This document shows positions 44,798 through 53,423 of a DNA stretch of 64,000 nt, piece by piece. The notes beneath the pieces were generated by a model. It had not been told where the DNA came from and did no database searches. It was given only the letters and a program-made list of their open reading frames with translations. This DNA is from 2-12-FULL-35-15 sp036386835. Lineage in GTDB: Bacteria > Bacteroidota > Bacteroidia > 2-12-FULL-35-15. The DNA lies in the NCBI GenBank assembly GCA_036386835.1, contig DASVUX010000041.1, positions 1 through 64,000 of the forward strand, in the 5' to 3' direction. A program made the translations under genes and the position numbers. The stretch's first letter is position 1, and each line of letters begins with the position of its first letter.

Positions 44798-45418
44798 TTA
44801 TCTTTTTAAAATCCCGGAGCTAAGAAGGACGGATAGCCATGAAACAAGCGGAGCCACAATCACATCAATGCTGTAATGAACATGCTGTGACATTAAGAGT
44901 AAACCGACAAGCATTCCGCTTAAAGCAAAAGCCCATTTCAGGATTTTTTTCTCAAACGAAAATGCGAAAATGAAGAGTGCAGCAGTATGCCCGGAAAAGA
45001 AAAGATCTTTCAGGTTCACCCTGCCTGCATAAAAAGAACTTTCAAGAAAAATATCTTCCAGGGGAATTATCCCCGCGGGAGCTTCCAGAGGCAATATAAT
45101 CAGGGTAAAGATCCTGATCACCGTCATCACCGCATACGAAAGCAAAAGAAGAGTAAAAACCTCCGGCTGCCTCACCGCAAACATCAAACCCATCAGCGAC
45201 ATTCCATAAGTCACAAGAAATATGAGGGAGGAATGATCTGCCGGCACCAATAATTCCAGCGCGGGATCATTAAAAACATAACCAGTCCTGGTTTCGTTAT
45301 ATGAAAGGAAAAGCATAAAAACGAACAGAACAGCTATCAGGAAGGCTATTGAAAGCCAGCACTGCTTTTTTCCTGTTGATCCTGAAAGATATATACGCCA
45401 GGCGACAACCATACTCAC
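44798..45418 (-). CDS. PAP2-related integral membrane phosphatase
   Basis: The protein is 206 residues with six hydrophobic helices. KDLFFSGHTAALFIF and HVHYSIDVIVAP carry the histidines and aspartate of the PAP2_C/sphingomyelin synthase-like family, a branch of lipid phosphatases and head-group transferases. The expected position is the inner membrane. It starts with GTG inside the stop codon of the LytTR regulator gene (GTGA), or at an ATG two codons later, so translation is likely coupled to the two-component system upstream. Confidence 0.8.
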   Translation of the reverse strand: MSMVVAWRIYLSGSTGKKQCWLSIAFLIAVLFVFMLFLSYNETRTGYVFNDPALELLVPADHSSLIFLVTYGMSLMGLMFAVRQPEVFTLLLLSYAVMTVIRIFTLIILPLEAPAGIIPLEDIFLESSFYAGRVNLKDLFFSGHTAALFIFAFSFEKKILKWAFALSGMLVGLLLMSQHVHYSIDVIVAPLVSWLSVLLSSGILKR

Positions 45419-46137
45419 AGACTCATCATGTCCTTAAGTTTTGCCGCCTGCCTGCGGGAGATCTCCACCTGTTCACCTCCGCGGAGTTTTACCATTAACC
45501 CCCCGTTAAACCAGTTCTCTATTCCTTCCACCCATTTCAGGTTAATGATGTGCTTCCTGCTGGCACGGAAGAATGTCCTGTTATTCAATCGCTCATCCAG
45601 ATTATTCAGTGAGCGGAGGATCAGTGGCCTGTTCTTTTCGAAATGAACACGCACATAATTACCTTCACTTTCAAATAAACGGATATCGGATAATTTCACG
45701 AACCAGCATTTCTCCCCGTCCTTCACAAACACCTGGTCATTATCACTCAGCGGCTGTGTCTGCTCCTTATTCTCTGCAGGTACATTATGCTCTTTGTTAA
45801 GGATCTTTTTAACAGTTTCAGCAAGGCGTGAAGGCTGAACCGGCTTAAGTAAATAGTCAAGCGCATTTACCTCGAATGCCCTGATAGCATATTCATCATA
45901 GGCTGTTACAAAAACAACCTCGGGCAGACCGCTGATCTCTTCCAGGAGCTCAAACCCATTCTTGCCGGGCATCTGGATATCAAGAAAGATCACATCAGGC
46001 TTTAACTGACGGATGCTTTCAATCGCTGTTTCTGCATTATTTGCTTCACCTACCACCTGGATCTCCGGGTATTGTACAAGCAGGCTTTTTAACTCCTGTC
46101 GTGCAAGGCGCTCATCATCTATTAATAGTGCTTTCAT
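45415..46137 (-). CDS. LytTR family response regulator
   Basis: The protein is 240 residues. The receiver domain has KALLIDDERLARQEL, the phosphorylation site Asp53 in VIFLDIQMPGKNG, TAYDEYAI, and the lysine in LLKPVQP. The DNA-binding LytTR domain occupies about residues 135-240 (FVKDGEKCWFVKLSDIRLFE, RKHIINLKWVEGIENWF). It partners with the histidine kinase directly upstream. Target genes are not evident; the PAP2-related gene overlapping its stop codon is a plausible one. It acts in the cytoplasm. Confidence 0.95.
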   Translation of the reverse strand: MKALLIDDERLARQELKSLLVQYPEIQVVGEANNAETAIESIRQLKPDVIFLDIQMPGKNGFELLEEISGLPEVVFVTAYDEYAIRAFEVNALDYLLKPVQPSRLAETVKKILNKEHNVPAENKEQTQPLSDNDQVFVKDGEKCWFVKLSDIRLFESEGNYVRVHFEKNRPLILRSLNNLDERLNNRTFFRASRKHIINLKWVEGIENWFNGGLMVKLRGGEQVEISRRQAAKLKDMMSL

Positions 46138-46151
46138 TTTTATTGGTTTTA

Positions 46152-47189
46152 TCAGATCAGACCTTTTGGTATGACCAATTCCGTTAACACTGTTTTATTA
46201 TCTTCATTACTGATGCTTAATGAAGCTTCTTTCCCGTATAACAACTGTAACCGCTGGAGAGTATTCTTAATTCCGAACCCGCTGTCGGTTTCCTTACCCG
46301 CATTGATCTGCCCGCTGTTCCTGATGGAAACATACAACTTCTCTTCACGCACGCTTGTTTTTATTTCAAGAATTCCGCCCGCTGTAAGTTTTGAGATCCC
46401 GTGTTTTATTCCATTCTCCACAAGTGTCTGGATCATGAGAGGCGGCACATGAAAGTTCCGGCTGTCAGGATGAACATTCACCGAAGTTTTTAACCGTTCT
46501 TCATACCTGATCGATTCCAGGGCAAGATAATCATTCACGATGGTCAGTTCCTCTTCGAAGGCAATCACCTTGTTCTTTCCCATCTGCAAAGTATTCCGAA
46601 GAATGTTTGAAAGCTGTGTGATGGCATCTTTGGATTTGCCGGGATTTTCATCTACCAAAGCGCGGATGCTGTTCATTGCGTTGAACATAAAATGCGGGTT
46701 CAGCTGTGATTTTAATTTGTTCAGCTCGATCTCATTTATCGATGCTTCCCATTTCAGGTTCTCGATCTCTGCTTTTTTATAATTCTCCAGAAAATGGAAT
46801 GAGAAATAGAACAGGGACCAGAAAAAAAGCACGAAGGCAAGATTAAGGATATTACCGGCTATAGTCACCACATCCTGGTGTTTGGCGCCCGCAATATTCA
46901 AACCCAGCTCCACGCCATACTGGGCATAATCCATGATCGTGGCAAACACCACGGTTGCAATGATCACACGCGGGATCAGCAGCACTGTACGAAGCCTGAT
47001 CCAGCCGAACTTTACGATCATGTTCCTGTAAATGTGTGAAACCAGGATGCCGAAGACCAGCATGAGGGACTGGCTGATCGCAACATTTGTATTGAATGCG
47101 TTCTGCAGCTTAAAGAATAAACTGTTGAAGAGGACGTAAAATAACCAGCCGCTGACCTGGCAGATCCAATACAGGTTCTTTTTGCTCAT
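46152..47189 (-). CDS. LytS/YehU-type sensor histidine kinase
   Basis: The protein is 345 residues. Four hydrophobic helices lie in the first 135 residues, then a coiled coil (YKKAEIENLKWEASINEIEL). The His_kinase domain has SQLNPHFMFNAMNSIRAL with phospho-acceptor His166, and the ATPase region VPPLMIQTLVENGIKHGIS gives the N box. It ends near GFGIKNTLQRLQLLYG, the G box. There is no extracellular sensor domain, so the signal may be sensed in the membrane. It precedes the LytTR regulator by 14 bases. Confidence 0.94.
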   Translation of the reverse strand: MSKKNLYWICQVSGWLFYVLFNSLFFKLQNAFNTNVAISQSLMLVFGILVSHIYRNMIVKFGWIRLRTVLLIPRVIIATVVFATIMDYAQYGVELGLNIAGAKHQDVVTIAGNILNLAFVLFFWSLFYFSFHFLENYKKAEIENLKWEASINEIELNKLKSQLNPHFMFNAMNSIRALVDENPGKSKDAITQLSNILRNTLQMGKNKVIAFEEELTIVNDYLALESIRYEERLKTSVNVHPDSRNFHVPPLMIQTLVENGIKHGISKLTAGGILEIKTSVREEKLYVSIRNSGQINAGKETDSGFGIKNTLQRLQLLYGKEASLSISNEDNKTVLTELVIPKGLI

Positions 47190-47199
47190 GAACGACCGT

Positions 47200-49044
47200 T
47201 TAATTCTTTCCGATCCATGCGGATCGGATCTTTAATTGCTGTGCTGTTGCATCAGGAAGTAAAATAAGATTAGACCTTCTTGACGGGATTACAGGAAATA
47301 CTTTCGAACTCAGCTTCACTTTTTTCGATTTGCCTTTTTCATTCTTCCGTAACACAACCACCTTCAGCACATCCCCTTCCTTTACCTGCGACATAAATCC
47401 ACCGATCACTGCCTGTGCATTTTCAAGCTTTAATTTTTTACCATTAAATTTAATGATCTCATCATATTCCTGGTACCCCATTGCCTTTCCGAAATCATCC
47501 ATTTTTGCGGTGTTTACAAAGATCAGCCTGTTTGTTGCTGCATTTAAACCAATGGAAACACCTCCCAGCGTGATCTCTTTTGTTTTGGGCTGGGCTGAAT
47601 AACCTACACCTGCAAGGGCAAGCGTTTCTTCAATTGGCAAAGGCTCGGAGCCCTCCACATGTTTTGTAAAAAATTCTCTTATTTCGGGATAAGTAAGTTT
47701 GGCTATCTGGTCAAACAATTCTTCATCTTTGAAAGCGCGGTCTTTTCCGTAAGTCTTTGACAGATCTTTCATCAGCTCCTGCAAGCCATACTTACCTTCA
47801 GACAATGCTCTCAGTTTCAGGTCGAGGCACAATCCGATGAGAGCCCCTTTCTGGTAAACATTGTTGTACTGGTCCCTGTATTTGGTCAGGCATTCGGCAC
47901 TCATAACCGTAAAAGGCAAAGAATCATTGTACGCTGCCGCGCCCGACATCTTATCTTCTATCACCCGCAGGTAATCATCATCACTCAATTTGCCGTATTT
48001 TACCTGTACCAGTCCTGCCGCATACTCCGTGGTGCCTTCATAAAGCCACAGGTGTTTCGACATCTGCGGATTATTAAAATCAAAATTCCCTATCTGTTCT
48101 GCATGAATATTAAGAGGTGTCACGATGTGAAAAAACTCATGTGCTGAAACATCTGTAATAGCCTGTGCCAATTGTGCCCCTTCCATTTCAGGAAGAAAGT
48201 ACATTGACGAATAGGAATGTTCAAGGGCACCGCTTGCACCTGAACCGCTTTCTTTTCCTGTCAGGTAAATGAGATAAGCATACTTCTTAATAGGCAGTGT
48301 ACCGCCAAGGTATTCCTGCTGTGCTGTAAGAATGTCTTTTATCTTTTTAGCAATAAAACTTGCTGTTGTGACCTTATTCGGGGAGTAAAGGGAGATGATC
48401 ACATCCGCACCGCCAACATTCAGCATTGCTGTGTCAGGTGCACTGTACATCATTGGCGCATCCTGGAGCTGGTAATAATCTGCGATGCTGTACGTATCAG
48501 TATTCCCGGTAGTTTTTACATCAGGCAGGCTGCATGCGCCATAAAGCGAAGGCGAATGAACCACTTTGATCTCATATGGCTGACGCAGCATCCCGTCAAA
48601 ATAACCAAAGAGGCAATGTGTGTTCAATACGAAATTCTTACCTGCTTCAAAATTGCTTCCTCCCGGTTCAAAAACAAATTTCTCCTTAATATTTGTATCC
48701 CATGTATCCTCCACACGGTAGATAATTCTTGCGAGCTTATCGGCATTACTGATCTTCCAGCTGTTCTTATCAGTATGATCAGTAATTAATTCCATCCCTG
48801 CAGCATCAAAAGCTTTGAAGTCGGAAATAAAGCGGCCGAAATCATAGATCTCATAAGTTCCCGGGACCATTTTCGGAAGCCTGTAAACTGCTTCAGCAGA
48901 GCTGATCTCCGGTGTAAGCAGCTCCACCGTCAGCTTGTCATCTGAACATTTTTCAAGATCAATGGAGAACCTGTAACTATTGTCAGCATTAACAGTACCG
49001 AACAAAAATGGAAAGGCTGTATATAAAAGGAATTTATTCATCAT
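47200..49044 (-). CDS. M61 family metallopeptidase
   Basis: The protein is 614 residues from the ATG complementary to 49042-49044 (MMNKFLLYTAFPFLFGTVNA is a signal peptide). M61 glycyl aminopeptidase motifs are VSAHEFFHIVTPLNIH, giving HExxH, and the second ligand in LWLYEGTTEYAAGL. A PDZ domain lies near the C-terminus (about 510-580). Such enzymes are secreted or periplasmic and trim N-terminal Gly or Ala. A strong hairpin separates it from the cyclophilin gene. Confidence 0.9.
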   Translation of the reverse strand: MMNKFLLYTAFPFLFGTVNADNSYRFSIDLEKCSDDKLTVELLTPEISSAEAVYRLPKMVPGTYEIYDFGRFISDFKAFDAAGMELITDHTDKNSWKISNADKLARIIYRVEDTWDTNIKEKFVFEPGGSNFEAGKNFVLNTHCLFGYFDGMLRQPYEIKVVHSPSLYGACSLPDVKTTGNTDTYSIADYYQLQDAPMMYSAPDTAMLNVGGADVIISLYSPNKVTTASFIAKKIKDILTAQQEYLGGTLPIKKYAYLIYLTGKESGSGASGALEHSYSSMYFLPEMEGAQLAQAITDVSAHEFFHIVTPLNIHAEQIGNFDFNNPQMSKHLWLYEGTTEYAAGLVQVKYGKLSDDDYLRVIEDKMSGAAAYNDSLPFTVMSAECLTKYRDQYNNVYQKGALIGLCLDLKLRALSEGKYGLQELMKDLSKTYGKDRAFKDEELFDQIAKLTYPEIREFFTKHVEGSEPLPIEETLALAGVGYSAQPKTKEITLGGVSIGLNAATNRLIFVNTAKMDDFGKAMGYQEYDEIIKFNGKKLKLENAQAVIGGFMSQVKEGDVLKVVVLRKNEKGKSKKVKLSSKVFPVIPSRRSNLILLPDATAQQLKIRSAWIGKN

Positions 49045-49064
49045 AAGGAATATATAAAACAAAT

Positions 49065-49097
49065 AAAGGGAATGGCTGCTACGGTACCATTCCCTTT
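49065..49097 (-). terminator. Intrinsic terminator after the cyclophilin gene
   Basis: AAAGGGAATGG (49065-49075) pairs perfectly with CCATTCCCTTT (49087-49097), an eleven-base stem. Reading the minus strand, it is followed by a T-rich stretch (TTTGTTTTATA). Confidence 0.75.
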
Positions 49098-49218
49098 TAG
49101 AAAGAACTTATTGCACGTCTAAAGTGTTTCTAAGATAATTTCGAAACAAATTTACAATATACATTTCTGCATATCTGACAAATTACACGAGTGGTTAAAT
49201 TTTACTGTTAACGGAAAT

Positions 49219-49653
49219 TTAAGCCTCACTTACAGTAATTTTCTCGATCTTATCTCCCTGGCGGATTGAGTCGATCACCTCCAGGCCTTCCACTACTTTA
49301 CCGAAGCAGGTATGTTTTCTATCAAGATGGGCAGTCTGTGCCCTGCTCATTACTATAAAGAATTGAGATCCTCCTGTATCTTTTCCTGCGTGTGCCATTG
49401 AAAGCACGCCTTTATCATGAAACTGGTTGTCCCCGTTCAGCTCACATTTGATTGTGTAACCAGGGCCACCAGTGCCTGTACCTTTCGGACATCCGCCCTG
49501 GAGCACGAAGCCGGGAATAACACGGTGAAATGTTAATCCGTCATAGAATCCTTTTTTTGCAAGATCTGTAAAGTTCTTCACAGTGCCCGGAGCATCTTTT
49601 TCATAAAACTCCACTTTCATTGTCCCTTTTTCTGTAACTATTTCTGCTGTCAT
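49219..49653 (-). CDS. Cyclophilin-type peptidyl-prolyl isomerase
   Basis: The protein is 144 residues without a signal peptide, the short bacterial cyclophilin. The active site is FHRVIPGFVLQGG and the substrate-binding stretch is GGSQFFIVMSRAQTAHLD. It catalyses cis-trans isomerisation of proline bonds in the cytoplasm. It starts with TATATTTG (complement of 49679-49686) as a perfect -7 box 25 bases upstream, so it probably has its own promoter. Confidence 0.95.
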   Translation of the reverse strand: MTAEIVTEKGTMKVEFYEKDAPGTVKNFTDLAKKGFYDGLTFHRVIPGFVLQGGCPKGTGTGGPGYTIKCELNGDNQFHDKGVLSMAHAGKDTGGSQFFIVMSRAQTAHLDRKHTCFGKVVEGLEVIDSIRQGDKIEKITVSEA

Positions 49654-49678
49654 TCCTGTTTTTTTTATGAGTGAATGA

Positions 49679-49686
49679 CAAATATA
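49679..49686 (-). promoter_or_regulatory. -7 promoter box for the cyclophilin gene
   Basis: Reading the minus strand, TATATTTG is a perfect TAnnTTTG match before the cyclophilin gene. Confidence 0.55.
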
Positions 49687-49847
49687 AGTATTAAGAAGTA
49701 TTTTTAATACAGCCTCCCGGAATTACCACCATCCTGTATTTTTTTCAACAACCGTACATGCGCCAGAAACACTAATTTTATTGAATTTCGCGCCTGCATG
49801 AGGCATTATCAACGAAGTTCAAGTCATTCCTTAACATTAATTAACAC

Positions 49848-49877
49848 TTGTTTTTTTGAAAAAAATTTACATCTTTG
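49848..49877 (+). promoter_or_regulatory. Promoter of the first M23-LysM gene
   Basis: TTG at 49848-49850, 19 bases of spacer and CATCTTTG at 49870-49877 (one base off TAnnTTTG) fit the -33/-7 layout. The ATG lies at 49935. Confidence 0.45.
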
Positions 49878-49934
49878 CATTATCCTGAAAATATATGGAC
49901 CCCGATAGTTATAAAATTTACTGTTATTCGCTTA

Positions 49935-50834
49935 ATGAAAAAGATACTCTTTTCAGTTCTCCTCTTTTCATCTCTGCAGTTTGTATTTGCAAACGCGGAT
50001 AGCAGCCTCATAACCCTTTCTGATACAAATATTGCTCCCGGGGACACGGTTCCTTACGTACTTGATGAAGAGGAAATGATGGATTATGACGATTCCCTGG
50101 TTTCTTTCCCGGCATACGATCTTTACTGCGGCTGGGACACCGTGAATATCCATTCCTCTAAATTTGACGTTACCAGCCTGAAGGACAAATCGAAGGACAT
50201 CCTGTTATACGATAACAGAAGCTGCGGGTATGTTCATCCTTTTGAAGGAAAAATCACTTCATCATTCGGCCCAAGGAAAAGACGCTACCACTATGGTGTT
50301 GATATAGATCTTGAAACCGGGGATTGTGTAGCAGCAGCTTTTGATGGTAAAGTAAGAATCGCTAAGAAAAGCAAATCATACGGCAATGTTATTGTGATCC
50401 GCCACCCTAATGGCCTTGAAACCTATTACGCGCATTTGTCGAGCACTAATGTAGAGATCGGGGAAGAGGTTTATGCCGGACAGGTGATCGGTTTAGGAGG
50501 GAATACAGGACGTTCAAGAGGCAGCCACCTGCATTTTGAGGTTCGCTATATGGGACAGCCTATCGATCCTTCACAGCTGATTTCATTTGATCAGCACAAA
50601 CTTATCTCTGATACGTTAACAATCTCAAGCAAAACCTTTAACTATGTTGCAGCCGCAAAAAAAGCTGCGGCAAAAAACCAGGCAAAATCTAAAGGCAGGG
50701 TTCATGTGGTTAAAAAGGGGGATACGCTTTCAGCGATTGCGCGGAGGTACGGCACAACAACAAAAGCGCTTTGCCAGAAAAACGGGCTTAAGTCCAGCTC
50801 TACCCTGCGCCTCGGCCAAAAGATCAGGTTCTAA
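49935..50834 (+). CDS. M23 endopeptidase with C-terminal LysM domain (copy 1)
   Basis: The protein is 299 residues from the ATG at 49935 (signal peptide MKKILFSVLLFSSLQFVFA); a TTG-started frame reaches 20 codons further upstream but lies over the promoter. The M23 lysostaphin-like domain has YHYGVDIDLETGD and SHLHFEVRY, giving the zinc HxxxD and HxH ligands, after ITSSFGPRKRR. A LysM domain closes the protein (VVKKGDTLSAIARRYGTTT). It hydrolyses peptidoglycan cross-bridges in the periplasm. A paralogue lies 5 kb downstream on the other strand. Confidence 0.93.
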   Translation: MKKILFSVLLFSSLQFVFANADSSLITLSDTNIAPGDTVPYVLDEEEMMDYDDSLVSFPAYDLYCGWDTVNIHSSKFDVTSLKDKSKDILLYDNRSCGYVHPFEGKITSSFGPRKRRYHYGVDIDLETGDCVAAAFDGKVRIAKKSKSYGNVIVIRHPNGLETYYAHLSSTNVEIGEEVYAGQVIGLGGNTGRSRGSHLHFEVRYMGQPIDPSQLISFDQHKLISDTLTISSKTFNYVAAAKKAAAKNQAKSKGRVHVVKKGDTLSAIARRYGTTTKALCQKNGLKSSSTLRLGQKIRF

Positions 50835-52945
50835 AACCCTGATTCTTTCCAGATAAATGTCCGGTTCACCTTATTGAAATAAGCATATTTCGAATTTTTC
50901 TCGAGCTTGAATACTGTTTTACCATAAGGTGTGATTTCGTCCATCTCACAGGGGATCACAAATTGACCGGCTAAATCTATTATTCCAAAATAGCCTTCCA
51001 GCATCACCCGGCAAAGCCCTTCGTTAAATTCCCCGGCTTCTTCGAAGGAAAAATCTACAACCACTTTTCCATTGCGGTTAATAAAGCCGTACAGATCATT
51101 TTTCACAACGGCTGCTACGCAATCATGAAAATCAGCAGCTTTCTGGTAAGTATGCGGAATAACAAGTTTCATTTTCTTATCAAGGTATCCCCATTTATCT
51201 TTCTTCATCACGGCTGCAAGCCCATCACTGAATGGAACTATCCGGTCGAAATCCTTTGCAGTTACATATTTGCCCGATCGGTCGATCAACCCCTGCTTCT
51301 TAGCTTTCTCTGCAACTGCATAACCGTTCCTGAATGAAAAAGAAACAAGGGAAGTTTCACTGAAATCATATTCCAGCGGGATTATTACCGTTCCGTTAAT
51401 ATCAGCAAAGCCATACTTACCATCCTTCACCAGCATGATCGAATTTTCCGAAATATCGCCCAACAGATCGTAATCACATGCAATCACATTCTCACCGTTC
51501 CTGTTAATGATACCGAAATGTTTTAATATGCGGACTTTTGCCAGGCCATTCTTAAAGTTATCTGCCCAGTCGTACCTGCAAGGTATAATAAGTTTCCCTG
51601 TTTTATTTATATAACCAGTCTGTCCGCCAAATTCGACCGCAGCAAATCCTTCTTTAAAATCCGCAGCCTTCGTATAATTTAAGGGAATAACAAGTTCTCC
51701 TGACTGGTTAACATAACCGTATTTATCATTTTTTTCAACTACGGCCAGCTCTTCTGAAAACAACGAGATCTCATCATATTCGAAAGGAACAATAAGCTTT
51801 CCGCTCTTATTGATAATTCCATACTTGTCGTTTTGTTTCACGATAGAAAGCCCGCGGTTGAACGCCTCCACCTCTTCATAAATAAAAGGTATAACAAGTT
51901 TCCCTGCCTTGTTAATGAACCCCGATTTACCATTCTGTCCGCACTCGGCCAAGCCTTCCGAATAATCGTCCACCCATTCAAATATGCAGGGAATCGCTGC
52001 ATTACCCAGGCTGTCAATAAATCCCCATTTACCATCTTCCCTGACAGGGAACAACATTTTCAGGGAAAGCATGATCTCCTCGGAAAGCGCCTCCGGGAAA
52101 GGGTAATCAGGGTATTCATCCTTAAAGCGCTTTAATGTACCGGTTGAATAGTCAACAGTATAAGCTGCATACAGATTCTTCCAGGCAGTTTCCAAATTAT
52201 GGTTGGAAGGATATTTCCGAATAAAATCATTAAATTCTTTTATCGTGCCTTGCGAAGTTGCAAGTGCATAGATAGAATTCTCAGCCTGGTCAATAAACGG
52301 GCTGTTTGGATGTTCACGCAGGAACTTCTCGAATTCCTCTATCGTATTATTCCTCGTGGATGCTTTAAACAAAGCTGCAGAATACAGCTCCTTCGCCTGG
52401 CTAACTTCTTTTGCGTGAGGGTAAGTGTCTATGAAAGCCTGGTAATCCTGGTGGGTGCCGGATTTCTTCGCTGTCTCGAAAGCCATGGCATTCCGCAGTT
52501 CGACCGCATCAAAACACTGGGGCGCGGTATGATATTTCTCAATAAAGCGGTTGAGGGACGAAATTGTCCCTCCGGAATTATAATGCTGGAAGGCTTTCTC
52601 ATGTATCAAAGAAAGAAGAGAATCCTGGCTTTTTGCTGACACATTGTATTTTTTCAGGGCGGCAGCCTTTTTAACATCAAGAGCTTTAAGCCCATTTATT
52701 GAAATAAGAATGTACTTATAAGCACTATCAATATTCGAAAATGGATTATCACTACGGTAGAAAATAACACTCAAACCAAAGCCTGATGGGGCGGGTTGCT
52801 TTTTAACTGACTTTCCGAATAATCGTTTTGCCTCAAAATAATTATAGATTTTAAGTGCCGCAAAGGCTTTATCAATTTTATTCGCCCTCAGGTAAAAAGA
52901 GGCGAAAATCAATAAAGCTGTAAGAAGCAATTTAGGCGGGTTCAT
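50831..52945 (-). CDS. WG-repeat protein with N-terminal TPR-like region
   Basis: The protein is 704 residues with a signal peptide (LLLTALLIFASFYLRA). The first 300 residues form TPR-like helical repeats (TIEEFEKFLREHPNSPFID). From about residue 315 to the end there are 11-12 WG beta-repeats of about 34 residues, such as YGYVNQSGELVIPLNY. WG repeats of this kind occur in bacterial surface proteins of unknown function. It may be on the outer surface or in the periplasm. Its stop codon overlaps that of the convergent M23-LysM gene. Confidence 0.85.
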   Translation of the reverse strand: MNPPKLLLTALLIFASFYLRANKIDKAFAALKIYNYFEAKRLFGKSVKKQPAPSGFGLSVIFYRSDNPFSNIDSAYKYILISINGLKALDVKKAAALKKYNVSAKSQDSLLSLIHEKAFQHYNSGGTISSLNRFIEKYHTAPQCFDAVELRNAMAFETAKKSGTHQDYQAFIDTYPHAKEVSQAKELYSAALFKASTRNNTIEEFEKFLREHPNSPFIDQAENSIYALATSQGTIKEFNDFIRKYPSNHNLETAWKNLYAAYTVDYSTGTLKRFKDEYPDYPFPEALSEEIMLSLKMLFPVREDGKWGFIDSLGNAAIPCIFEWVDDYSEGLAECGQNGKSGFINKAGKLVIPFIYEEVEAFNRGLSIVKQNDKYGIINKSGKLIVPFEYDEISLFSEELAVVEKNDKYGYVNQSGELVIPLNYTKAADFKEGFAAVEFGGQTGYINKTGKLIIPCRYDWADNFKNGLAKVRILKHFGIINRNGENVIACDYDLLGDISENSIMLVKDGKYGFADINGTVIIPLEYDFSETSLVSFSFRNGYAVAEKAKKQGLIDRSGKYVTAKDFDRIVPFSDGLAAVMKKDKWGYLDKKMKLVIPHTYQKAADFHDCVAAVVKNDLYGFINRNGKVVVDFSFEEAGEFNEGLCRVMLEGYFGIIDLAGQFVIPCEMDEITPYGKTVFKLEKNSKYAYFNKVNRTFIWKESGF

Positions 52946-53051
52946 ACTGAATCAATGATTTCCGTAAAATTAGCAATATCGATCAATTTCCGCGGGATAA
53001 TTTTCATGCGCTCCCATTAAAATTGTACCTTGGCCCTTAAATAAAAATGCC

Positions 53052-53246
53052 ATGTTTTCTAAGGGACAGATCATCTTTGCCATCTTGTTTTTTGTTGCTT
53101 TTGTCATAGCCATAACTTATGCTTACACAAAAGATAAACACAATAACAGAGCCTTTTTTAAAGGAAGTTATAAGGTTTTGATATTTATTGTGGTTGTGTT
53201 TTTTCTCCTTTTTGGACTTGTAAAGGTGAAAAACCTCTTATTCTAA
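53052..53246 (+). CDS. Small two-helix membrane protein
   Basis: The protein is 64 residues with two hydrophobic helices: IIFAILFFVAFVIAITYAY (about 7-25) and VLIFIVVVFFLLFGLV (about 42-57), joined by a charged loop with TKDKHNNRAFFKGSY. Such small proteins are widespread in Bacteroidota and their role is unknown. The predicted start has a TACCTTGG element, one base off the -7 box, at 53026-53033. Short length makes coding status less certain, but the double-helix pattern supports it. Confidence 0.65.
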   Translation: MFSKGQIIFAILFFVAFVIAITYAYTKDKHNNRAFFKGSYKVLIFIVVVFFLLFGLVKVKNLLF

Positions 53247-53247
53247 T

Positions 53248-53288
53248 GCTAAAACCACAGAATTTTCTTTAAAATCCTCCGTTTTAGC
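53248..53288. other. Nested inverted repeat after the small membrane protein
   Basis: GCTAAAAC (53248-53255) pairs with GTTTTAGC (53281-53288), with an inner short hairpin of A/T pairs (ATTTT/AAAAT). It may be a weak terminator, but no T run follows on the plus strand. Confidence 0.35.
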
Positions 53289-53360
53289 AAATGTAATCTG
53301 TTAATTCTGAGCAAAATAGGCAGCGATGGCATTCATTATCCAATAAAAAACCCCGATTAA

Positions 53361-53394
53361 TTTGGAAATTCAAGCGATTAATTTTATATCTTTG
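53361..53394 (+). promoter_or_regulatory. Promoter of the 261-residue secreted protein
   Basis: TTTG at 53361-53364, 22 bases of spacer and TATCTTTG at 53387-53394 match the Bacteroidota -33/-7 consensus in both elements. The ATG is at 53424. Confidence 0.75.
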
Positions 53395-53423
53395 TAGACG
53401 AAAAATTTAGGATAGAACGGATA

